Assembly (NCBI RefSeq): GCF_003340555.1
Contig: NZ_QPLJ01000009.1
Span: 93,794-157,793, forward strand
Length of the DNA stretch: 64,000 nucleotides
Origin: Jannaschia formosa
GTDB lineage: Bacteria > Pseudomonadota > Alphaproteobacteria > Rhodobacterales > Rhodobacteraceae
Reading direction: 5' to 3'
The notes beneath the pieces are model-generated. The model was not told the origin of the DNA and searched no databases. It saw nothing but the letters and a program-made list of their open reading frames with translations. Below, piece after piece: positions 58,101 through 64,000 of this stretch. The position numbers were made by a program, and so were the translations under genes. Position 1 is the stretch's first letter; each line of letters begins with the position of its first letter.

Positions 58101-58526
58101 TCAGCCCTCCAGATGGTCGAGCGCGGCGCGATAGGCGCCGGCAGGGTCGGTTTCGGCGATGGTGGCCTCGCCCGTGCGGACGGCCTCCATGAAGGCCTCG
58201 AGGCCCGTGTCGAAGGCGATCCGGTCGAACGGCCCGTCCGTCATGTCGCGGGTGCATTCCGCCAGCGCGGCCTCGGTCATCGCAAGGTGACCGAGCGTCG
58301 CGGCCCCCTCCTCCATCGCGACCATCTGGACATGCATGATCATCAAGTCATGCGGGTCCATGTCGCGGCCGGCCAGCTCGCTCAGCAGGTCGGTGCGCCC
58401 GACGACCGCCAGCACGTCCGGGCCATCGGCGGCAGGGCAGCGATAGGTCTCGCCGATCTGCTGGGCGATGGCGGGGGTGGCGGCCAGCGCCGTCAGCAGC
58501 GCGCAGATCGACAGGGATCGCGTCAT
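58101..58526 (-). CDS. Secreted hypothetical protein upstream of gltB
   Basis: A 141-residue exported protein. Signal peptide LSICALLTALAATPAIAQ; mature part with GETYRCPAADGPDVLAVVGR and LMIMHVQMVAMEEGAATLGH, then GAYRAALDHLEG. Few cysteines and no membrane helix. It overlaps the GFA gene by four bases (ATGA) and ends three bases before gltB, so it is part of the same operon. I recognise no family. Confidence 0.72.
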   Translation of the reverse strand: MTRSLSICALLTALAATPAIAQQIGETYRCPAADGPDVLAVVGRTDLLSELAGRDMDPHDLMIMHVQMVAMEEGAATLGHLAMTEAALAECTRDMTDGPFDRIAFDTGLEAFMEAVRTGEATIAETDPAGAYRAALDHLEG

Positions 58527-58945
58527 GGCTTGTCTCCTTCGACGAACTTGTTTCCGGCCTCGTATTCGGAGGCGGTGGACCGCCGGTGGTCCCCCGCAAG
58601 CCGCGCATAGGCCGGGGCCCGGTCGGCATAGATCTCGGACACGAGCGGGAAGGACGCGGCCTCCGGGAACAGCCCGGGGACAAGCTCGTAGGGCTCGTCC
58701 TCGCCGTCGTCCCGGAACCACAGATGGCTGCCGCAGGTGGGGCAGAAGGCCCGCGTCGCGAAATCCGAGGACCGGTATTCCGCGACCGCGCCCGTCACCG
58801 TGACCGATGCCGCCGGGGCCTTGAAGCAGCCGAACATCATGCCCGACCAGATCTGGCACATGCGGCAATGGCAGGCGCCGACCGTCTCCTTGTGGGGGCC
58901 TTCCACGGTGATCGTCACCGCGCGGCAGAGGCAGCGCCCGATCAT
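58523..58945 (-). CDS. GFA (CENP-V/GFA domain) family protein
   Basis: A 140-residue zinc protein of the glutathione-dependent formaldehyde-activating enzyme-like family. The cysteine pattern is complete: GRCLCRAVTITVEG, GACHCRMCQIWSG and AFCPTCGSHLWFRDD. Enzymatic activity of most members is unproven. Coupled by 4-base overlaps to the hydrolase-like gene upstream and to the secreted protein downstream. Confidence 0.9.
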   Translation of the reverse strand: MIGRCLCRAVTITVEGPHKETVGACHCRMCQIWSGMMFGCFKAPAASVTVTGAVAEYRSSDFATRAFCPTCGSHLWFRDDGEDEPYELVPGLFPEAASFPLVSEIYADRAPAYARLAGDHRRSTASEYEAGNKFVEGDKP

Positions 58946-59637
58946 GCCGCCGCCGCCCCGAAACGGGCATAGACCTTCTCGGCCCGCGCCTTGCGTCCCC
59001 GGATCAGCGCCGCGACCGCCTCGCCCAGCAGCCCCGCCTCCTTCAGCGCGCGCGCCACGTTGTGACGGGCCGCGGGCAGGACGTAGGGATGCACCCGCTT
59101 GTGCTCCGGCAGCAGCGACAGATGCGCGACGTCCATCGCGCAGCCGCCGCCCGCCGTGACGTAGTATTGCGCGCCCGTGGCTTCCATCGTCGCGCCCAGG
59201 TCACGCACCGGGGGCCGGGCCACGCGCGGCCAGCGGTCGTCGTCCAGCACCTCGCGGTCCAGCGTCACCTGCGGCGCGAAGGCGATGGCCCGCTTGCAGC
59301 GCACGTCGCGCGGCAGCAGCAGCGCGCCGAAGCCCCCCATCGAGGTGCCCAGACTGACCGTCTCCCGCACTGCCCGCTCCCGCACCAGTGACTTGACCGC
59401 CCCGACGATCCGCGCCCAGAGGCCGGGCGCCGAGTACCAGCTGCCGCGCCGGTCGGTGACGAACAGCACGTTGTTCTCGCCCCGCTCGCCCGCGCTGCCG
59501 GCGAATTCATCGAGCGGCGTGCCGCCGAAGCCCGCGCGCAGGCCGGTGAAGACGACGACCAGCCGCGGCGCCCGGCCGGGCAGCCACCGCAGCGTCAGCT
59601 CCTCGTCGCGGAGCAGGGTCTCGACCCGGATCGTCAT
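58942..59637 (-). CDS. Alpha/beta-hydrolase-like protein
   Basis: A 231-residue protein with a nucleophile elbow GTSMGGFGALLLP (Ser99) and a preceding beta-strand LVVVFTGLRAGFGG. A candidate acid/His region lies at HKRVHPYVLPAARHNVARAL. This suggests an esterase or acyl hydrolase, possibly of the capsule-linked or accessory type; the substrate is unknown. It is the first gene of the four-gene unit ending with gltB. The ribosome binding site is weak. Two regulatory-looking repeats sit just upstream. Confidence 0.72.
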   Translation of the reverse strand: MTIRVETLLRDEELTLRWLPGRAPRLVVVFTGLRAGFGGTPLDEFAGSAGERGENNVLFVTDRRGSWYSAPGLWARIVGAVKSLVRERAVRETVSLGTSMGGFGALLLPRDVRCKRAIAFAPQVTLDREVLDDDRWPRVARPPVRDLGATMEATGAQYYVTAGGGCAMDVAHLSLLPEHKRVHPYVLPAARHNVARALKEAGLLGEAVAALIRGRKARAEKVYARFGAAAA

Positions 59638-59657
59638 GGGACCGCTCAGCCCGCCAC

Positions 59658-59678
59658 CGGGTCAGCAGGGCTGACCCG
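59658..59678. promoter_or_regulatory. Palindrome around GTCAGCAGGGCTGAC
   Basis: Arms CGGGTCAGC and GCTGACCCG around AGG, 20 bases ahead of the hydrolase gene that heads the gltB unit. Its 15-bp core (59661-59675) differs at one base from GTCAGCAGTGCTGAC ahead of gltD (61389-61403). It may be an operator; a stem in the leader or a gltD-transcript hairpin is the alternative. Confidence 0.5.
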
Positions 59679-59703
59679 TTGCGCGCCGCGCAGGGCGGCG
59701 ACG

Positions 59704-59747
59704 TCCGACGCCGGTCCGACGCGGATCACCCGTGGATCACCCGCGCG
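59704..59747. repeat. Four 11-bp phased units, copy B
   Basis: TCCGACGC begins at 59704 and 59715; TCACCCG begins at 59726 and 59737, again exactly 11 bases apart. It lies in the gap between gltD and the gltB unit, 66 bases from the start of the hydrolase gene but in the opposite orientation relative to that gene compared with copy A and accD. Confidence 0.75.
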
Positions 59748-59818
59748 GCGCAGGCAGGCCGCAGGGCGGGGCTCCCCGTGCCATCCGCCCCGTGCATGGC
59801 TGAAGGACCGCATCGGAC

Positions 59819-61327
59819 CTATTCCGCCGCGACGGAGGCCGAGGCCGCCGCGAAACGGTCGAGGATGGCGTCCGCCGCCTCGCGCCCATCGCGGATCGCC
59901 CAGACCACCAGCGAGGCGCCCCGCACGATGTCGCCCACCGCATAGACTCCGTCCAGCGCGGTCTCGTGGGTGCGGAAATCGGCCTTGATCGTGCCCCAGC
60001 GCGTCACCTCCAGCTCGGGCTTCGCCCAGAGCGTCGGCAGCTCCTCCGGCTCGAAGCCCAGTGCCTTGATGACGAGGTCGGCGCGCTCGACATAATCGGC
60101 GCCCGCGATCACCTCGGGCTTCTGCCGGCCTGTCGCGTCCGGCGCGCCCAGCTTCATGCGGCGCACCTTCACGCCATTGACGGCGACGGAATGGCTATGC
60201 GCGGTGGACCCCTGGGCGATGTCGACCACCGGCCCGCCCGCCTGGTGCGCCGCCGCACCGGCCTCGAAACCGGCAGGGGCGGTCAGCCAGATGAACTCGA
60301 CGCCCTCCTCCTCGGCATTCTCGACCTCCCGCTGGGACCCGGGCATGTTGGCCCGGTCGCGGCGGTAGAGGCACTTCACGCTGGTCGCGCCCTGCCGGAT
60401 CGCCGTGCGCACGCAGTCCATCGCGGTGTCGCCGCCGCCGATGACGACGACGCGCTTGCCCTCGGCCGACAGCGCGCCCGAGTCGAACTCCGGCACGACA
60501 TCGCCGAAGCTCTTGCGATTCGAGGCGGTCAGGTAGTCGATGGCGCGCACGATGCCGTCCGCGTCATGGTTGTCCCCGTCCAGCTCGCGCGACTTGTAGA
60601 CGCCGGTCGCGACGATGACGGCATCGTGCTTGGCGCGGATCTCGTCGAAGGTGATGTCGCGGCCGACCTCGCAGTTGAGCACGAACTCGACGCCGCCCTC
60701 CTCCAGCTGCGCGTTGCGGCGCATGACCACGTCCTTCTCCAGCTTGAAGCCGGGGATGCCGTAGACCATCAACCCGCCGCCGCGGTCGTAGCGGTCGTAG
60801 ACCGTGACCTGGACGCCCTCGCGGCGCAGCCGGTCCGCGGCAGCCAGCCCGCCCGGCCCCGCGCCGATGATGCCGACGCTTTCGGGGCTTTCCGCATAGG
60901 GGCGGATCGGCTCGACCCAGCCGTTGTCGAAGGCGGTGTCGACGATGTATTTCTCGACCGCGCCGATGGTGACGGTGCCGTGGCCCGACTTCTCGATGAC
61001 GCAGTTGCCTTCGCACAGCCGGTCCTGCGGGCAGATGCGGCCGCAGATCTCGGGGAAGGTGTTGGTCAGCTGCGCGACCTCGTAGGCTTCCTGCAACCGG
61101 CCCTCGGCGGTCAGGCGCAGCCAGTCGGGGATGTTGTTGTGCAGCGGGCAATGGCTCTGGCAATAGGGCACGCCGCACTGGGAGCAGCGTCCCGCTTGCT
61201 CGGCGGCGCGCTCTGCGGCGAACTCGCGATAGATCTCGCCGAAATCCTCGGTCCGATCGTCGGCGTCCCGCTTCTCCGGCGTCTGCCGGCCGAGCGTCAC
61301 GAAACGAAGCATCTTGTTCGAGGCCAT
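59819..61327 (-). CDS. gltD: Glutamate synthase (NADPH), small subunit
   Basis: GltD transfers electrons from NADPH via FAD and Fe-S clusters to GltB. The 502-residue protein has the N-terminal cysteines CSQCGVPYCQSHCPLHNN and CGRICPQDRLCEGNCV, the FAD motif IIGAGPGGLAAADRLRREG, and the NADPH motif VVVIGGGDTAMDCVRTA; AVGDIVRGASLVVWAIRDGR is near the end. The ATG at 61327 has AGGAG upstream and opens with the family MLRFVTL. It is divergent from uppP and separated from gltB by three genes. Confidence 0.97.
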   Translation of the reverse strand: MASNKMLRFVTLGRQTPEKRDADDRTEDFGEIYREFAAERAAEQAGRCSQCGVPYCQSHCPLHNNIPDWLRLTAEGRLQEAYEVAQLTNTFPEICGRICPQDRLCEGNCVIEKSGHGTVTIGAVEKYIVDTAFDNGWVEPIRPYAESPESVGIIGAGPGGLAAADRLRREGVQVTVYDRYDRGGGLMVYGIPGFKLEKDVVMRRNAQLEEGGVEFVLNCEVGRDITFDEIRAKHDAVIVATGVYKSRELDGDNHDADGIVRAIDYLTASNRKSFGDVVPEFDSGALSAEGKRVVVIGGGDTAMDCVRTAIRQGATSVKCLYRRDRANMPGSQREVENAEEEGVEFIWLTAPAGFEAGAAAHQAGGPVVDIAQGSTAHSHSVAVNGVKVRRMKLGAPDATGRQKPEVIAGADYVERADLVIKALGFEPEELPTLWAKPELEVTRWGTIKADFRTHETALDGVYAVGDIVRGASLVVWAIRDGREAADAILDRFAAASASVAAE

Positions 61328-61388
61328 GAGAAAGACTCCTGCGAAGCGGGCGAGCCCTTCCGTTACACAAGGCGGAAAGGAAATGAAA

Positions 61389-61403
61389 GTCAGCAGTGCT
61401 GAC
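61389..61403. promoter_or_regulatory. Palindrome GTCAGCAGTGCTGAC upstream of gltD
   Basis: A perfect 7-bp inverted repeat with one central base, 62 bases ahead of the gltD start in the gltD-uppP divergent region (61328-61544). See the near-identical palindrome at 59661-59675 ahead of the gltB unit. Confidence 0.55.
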
Positions 61404-61544
61404 CTATTTGCGGATTTTTCCGCCCGGATGGGTCGGGTCGCCGTGACACTTCCATGAATAAAGGTCCGATCCGGTCCTTTGCCGCGCCTTCCCCTCGCCA
61501 CAGCCTGAAAGCACAGTACCGCAAACAGGCGAATCGAGCAAACC

Positions 61545-62357
61545 ATGCCCCTCTGGCACCTCCTTGTCCTGGCCGCGCTGCAGGGCGTGACCGAGTTCCT
61601 GCCCGTGTCCTCCTCCGGGCACCTGATCCTTCTGCCCGCGCTAACGGGGCTCGCGGACCAGGGCACCTTCCTCGACGTGGCCGTGCATGTCGGCACGCTG
61701 GGCGCGGTCGTTCTCTATTTCCGCGCGGACGTGGCCGCCGCCCTCCGCGGGACCGTCGGATTGTTTCGCATGCGAAGCGGCCCGGACGAGCGGCTGGCCC
61801 TCGGCCTCGCCATCGCGACCGTGCCGGTGATCATCGCGGGCCTCGTCATCAGCCTGACCATCGGGACCGAGGCGCTGCGCTCGGTCGCCCTGATCGGCTG
61901 GACGACGCTCCTCTTCGGGCTGCTGCTGTGGTGGTGCGACCAGAAGGGCGCGCAGGTGAAGACCGTCGCGGACTGGACGCCGATGCAGGCGGTCAAGTTC
62001 GGCCTCTGGCAGGCCATCGCCCTGATCCCGGGCACCTCGCGCTCGGGCATCGTCATCACCGGCGCCCGCGCGATGGGCTACGAAAGGCGCGAGGCCGCGC
62101 GCCTGTCGATGCTGATGTCGATCCCGACGATCCTCGCCTCGGGCGCGCTGCTGTCGCTCGAGGCGATGGAGGATGCCTCGGGCGCGCTCGCCCGCGACGG
62201 CGCCATCGCCGCCCTGTTTGCCTTCGGCGCGGCGTTCGCGGCGCTCCACCTGATGATGAAGCTGCTGAACTCGGTCGATTTCACGCCTTACGTCTGGTAC
62301 CGCATGGTGCTGGGCATCGGCCTGCTGGTCTATGCCTACGGCTACGCGGGAACGTGA
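61545..62357 (+). CDS. uppP: Undecaprenyl-diphosphatase
   Basis: UppP (BacA) dephosphorylates undecaprenyl diphosphate so the lipid carrier can be reused for peptidoglycan and glycan export. The 270-residue membrane protein has the two active-site motifs: GVTEFLPVSSSGHLIL near residue 14 and LIPGTSRSGIVITGARAMGY near residue 165. About eight membrane helices. It fits the glycan and peptidoglycan genes elsewhere in the window, which all need this carrier. Confidence 0.96.
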   Translation: MPLWHLLVLAALQGVTEFLPVSSSGHLILLPALTGLADQGTFLDVAVHVGTLGAVVLYFRADVAAALRGTVGLFRMRSGPDERLALGLAIATVPVIIAGLVISLTIGTEALRSVALIGWTTLLFGLLLWWCDQKGAQVKTVADWTPMQAVKFGLWQAIALIPGTSRSGIVITGARAMGYERREAARLSMLMSIPTILASGALLSLEAMEDASGALARDGAIAALFAFGAAFAALHLMMKLLNSVDFTPYVWYRMVLGIGLLVYAYGYAGT

Positions 62358-62379
62358 CGCGGGGCCATGCGATGCGCGC

Positions 62380-62469
62380 GGCCGCAAGGCCGAGCATCAT
62401 CGGCGCCGACACCGCGAAGAGGGCCTTCCAGACCGGCCCTTCCGTCAGATCGCCCCCGTGTCCCGCCAT
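62380..62469 (-). pseudogene. N-terminal remnant of a MATE-family efflux transporter
   Basis: An ATG at 62469 with GGGGGAG upstream begins GHGGDLTEGPVWKALFAVSA then PMMLGLAA, the standard MATE opening (DLTxGPVxxxLxxxxxPMxLG). After about 30 codons the match stops, close to the 3' end of the convergent uppP gene. The rest of the transporter (~420 residues) is missing. It looks like a gene truncated by deletion, with the start and ribosome binding site preserved. Confidence 0.6.
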
Positions 62470-62521
62470 GCCGCTCCCCCGCCTCGGTCGGCAGGCAACC
62501 CAGCGCGGGGACGGGCGGTTT

Positions 62522-63505
62522 TTACGTGCGCAGGTTGCGGGCGGATTCCTTGATCTCCGCATACTGGCCGGAGGGGCGGAAGCGCCAGAGATAGTCCTCC
62601 AGCACCAGCTCCATCGCCACCGGCTCCAGCCCCAGCGCCTCGAAGCCGGGATGGTTCCCGGTGACGACGTTGTCGCGGGCGAGGTTGCGGACCTGGTCCA
62701 GCGTCAGGACGCTGTTGTGGAACAGCCCGAAGCTGACCTTCTGGAGAAGGTCGAAGCCCCAGCCCATCACCTTGGCGGCGAAGAACGGCACCGGCACGAT
62801 CAGCGCGCGGCGCCGGATCTCGCGCAGCATGACCTGCATCAGCTCCCGGAAACTGGCGGTCTCGGGGCCGCCCAGCTCGTAGATGCCGGGCGCCGCACGG
62901 CCCTTCAGCGCGACCTCGGCGGCGGCGGCGACGTCGTCGACATAGACCGGCTGGAACCGGGTGTTCGGCCCGACCACCGGCAGCATCGGCGCAAGTCGCG
63001 CCATCCCGGCGAAGCGGTTGAAGAACTCGTCCTCGGGCCCGAACACGATCGAGGGCCGCAGGATCACCGCCTCGGGCATGTGACGCAGCACGGCGGCCTC
63101 GCCCTCGGCCTTGGTGCGGGCATAGTCGCTCGCGCTGCCGGCATCGGCGCCGATGGCGCTGATCTGGACCATACGGCCGATCCCGCGCGCGGCGGCGATG
63201 CGGGCGATCCGCTCCGCCCCCTCGGCCTGAATGGTGTCGAAGCGGTTCTTCCCCGCCTCGGCGAGGATGCCGACGCAGTTGACGACGGCATCGGCGCCCA
63301 TCAGCGCGGCCTCGACCGAGGCATCGTCGCGGATGTTGGCGAAAAGCGGCTCCACCTGGCCCACCGAGCCGTACATGCGGACGAAATGCGCCTCGTTCGG
63401 GCGCCGCACGGCGACCCGCACGCGCCATCCGGCCTTGGCCATGCGCCGCGCGATATAGCGCCCGACGAAGCCTGAACCGCCGAAGATCGTGACGAGTTGC
63501 TGCAT
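62522..63505 (-). CDS. NDUFA9-like atypical SDR (complex I NDUFA9 subunit family)
   Basis: A 327-residue NAD(P)-binding protein. The glycine motif is VTIFGGSGFVGRYIARRM at the start; then VVNCVGILAEAGKNRFDTIQ, ILRPSIVFGPEDEFFNRFA and YELGGPETASFRELMQVML. This is the bacterial family related to the mitochondrial complex I subunit NDUFA9. The start at 63505 has AGGAGG upstream. It is next to uppP as in other Rhodobacteraceae that I recall. Activity not established. Confidence 0.93.
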   Translation of the reverse strand: MQQLVTIFGGSGFVGRYIARRMAKAGWRVRVAVRRPNEAHFVRMYGSVGQVEPLFANIRDDASVEAALMGADAVVNCVGILAEAGKNRFDTIQAEGAERIARIAAARGIGRMVQISAIGADAGSASDYARTKAEGEAAVLRHMPEAVILRPSIVFGPEDEFFNRFAGMARLAPMLPVVGPNTRFQPVYVDDVAAAAEVALKGRAAPGIYELGGPETASFRELMQVMLREIRRRALIVPVPFFAAKVMGWGFDLLQKVSFGLFHNSVLTLDQVRNLARDNVVTGNHPGFEALGLEPVAMELVLEDYLWRFRPSGQYAEIKESARNLRT

Positions 63506-63587
63506 GGATAGCCTCCTGTCGGTCGGGTCTTGCGATACTCCTCCCAAGCCTCTGTCACAAGGGGACGCTTTTTCGCATCCGGGGGGA

Positions 63588-63614
63588 TTGACGCCGCCCG
63601 GGGCCGGATATACC
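63588..63614 (+). promoter_or_regulatory. Likely promoter of tRNA-Leu
   Basis: TTGACG at 63588-63593 and TATACC at 63609-63614, spaced by 15 bases; TACCCA two bases further gives 17. The tRNA starts 17 bases after the -10-like element, a normal distance for a short leader. Confidence 0.5.
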
Positions 63615-63631
63615 CACCGCGCACCGTGGAT

Positions 63632-63718
<87 letters not shown>

Positions 63719-63811
63719 CGGGTTGACGTCTACTGCCCTGTTTTCTCGTGATACCCGAGCATTACGCCCCCCTGCCGACACACATATCGGCACGCATGGG
63801 GGACATTTCGG

Positions 63812-63925
63812 ATGGCAGTCATGGTCAAGCTAAAGCATGTCGATCAGCTCGCGAGCGGGCGCAGGCGGTTTCGACGCCGTGAGCTACTCCCCAGAAATCG
63901 GACAGTGACGGAAGCTGCGATGTGA
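63812..63925 (+). pseudogene. N-terminal fragment of a site-specific integrase, interrupted
   Basis: An ATG at 63812 begins VKLKHVDQLASGRRRFRRR, which resembles the N-terminus of tyrosine integrases of alphaproteobacterial islands (KLKHVDRLxSGRxRFRRRFP). After about 22 codons the similarity ends at ~63879 and the frame runs 15 further codons into the IS sequence before a stop at 63923-63925. A second ATG three codons in (63821) is possible. The remaining integrase would lie beyond the IS element, outside the window. Confidence 0.6.
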
Positions 63926-64000
63926 CGTTTGCTGGTCTCCAAGAACGAGGAGATCAGGAATGCGGAAACGCAGGAATCATGACGCGGGCTTCAAGGCGCG
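63880..64000 (+). mobile_element. Left end of an IS3-type insertion sequence; cut by the window edge
   Basis: The sequence from 63880, TGAGCTACTCCCCAGAAATC followed by GGACAG, has the TGA...GGACA look of IS3-family terminal repeats. It starts exactly where the integrase frame is lost. Transposase OrfA begins at 63960. The right end is outside the window. Confidence 0.65.
63960..64000 (+). CDS. IS3-family transposase OrfA, first 13 codons
   Basis: ATG at 63960 preceded by GAGGAG and AGGA. The visible peptide, MRKRRNHDAGFKAR, is the usual start of IS3-type OrfA (helix-turn-helix subunit). The remainder is beyond the right edge. Confidence 0.75.
   Translation, partial: MRKRRNHDAGFKA

Overview
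The window comes from a high-GC alphaproteobacterium, most likely a Rhodobacteraceae (Rhodobacterales) chromosome. Support: a CcrM-type GANTC methyltransferase, a perfect CtrA-type box (TTAA-N7-TTAA) before radC, several Rhodobacteraceae-style lineage proteins, and the intergenic AAATACTCCGGGGG repeat that I associate with this family. Genes are dense, and many abut through 4-base ATGA or GTGA overlaps. No rRNA and no CRISPR array were seen; one tRNA is present near the right edge.

Layout. 1-13.6 kb is core metabolism and housekeeping: fadH (cut by the left edge), ilvD, two tandem CPBP membrane proteases, accD, folC, a four-gene coupled operon (CinA-like, GNAT, AhpD-like, OmpA-like), sfsA, map and radC. 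14.8-19.3 kb is a four-gene coupled glycan or glycolipid cluster (GT-C-like membrane protein, GT4 glycosyltransferase, methyltransferase, UPF0104 membrane protein), followed by a PA2169-family helical protein, a gamma-glutamyltransferase and a polyprenyl-phosphate-type GT2.

24.1-39.2 kb is the most striking block: a 15-kb, seven-gene, same-strand operon glgE > treS-maltokinase fusion > glgB > glgX > treZ > malQ > treY. It joins the GlgE route (trehalose to maltose to maltose-1-phosphate to branched alpha-glucan) with the TreY/TreZ route (alpha-glucan back to trehalose), a closed trehalose/glucan loop. No glgA, glgC or otsAB lies in the window.

40.4-45.5 kb holds a copper chaperone, small secreted proteins, a membrane-anchored winged-helix protein and a decaying patch: a TAXI-TRAP binding-protein gene with an in-frame amber codon, followed by a frameshifted gene. 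45.6-53.4 kb carries rnhB, ccrM, two L,D-transpeptidases, a CAP-domain lipoprotein, an NAD-dependent epimerase-like gene, queG, a GST and mtgA. 53.5-61.3 kb is an unusual glutamate synthase locus: gltD is separated from gltB by three small genes, and nearly identical 15-bp palindromes lie ahead of gltD and ahead of the gltB transcription unit. 61.5-63.5 kb has uppP, a truncated MATE-transporter remnant and an NDUFA9-like NAD-binding protein.

The right edge is the start of a mobile region: tRNA-Leu(CAG), then the N-terminus of a site-specific integrase that is interrupted after about 22 codons by the left end of an IS3-type element, whose transposase runs off the window.
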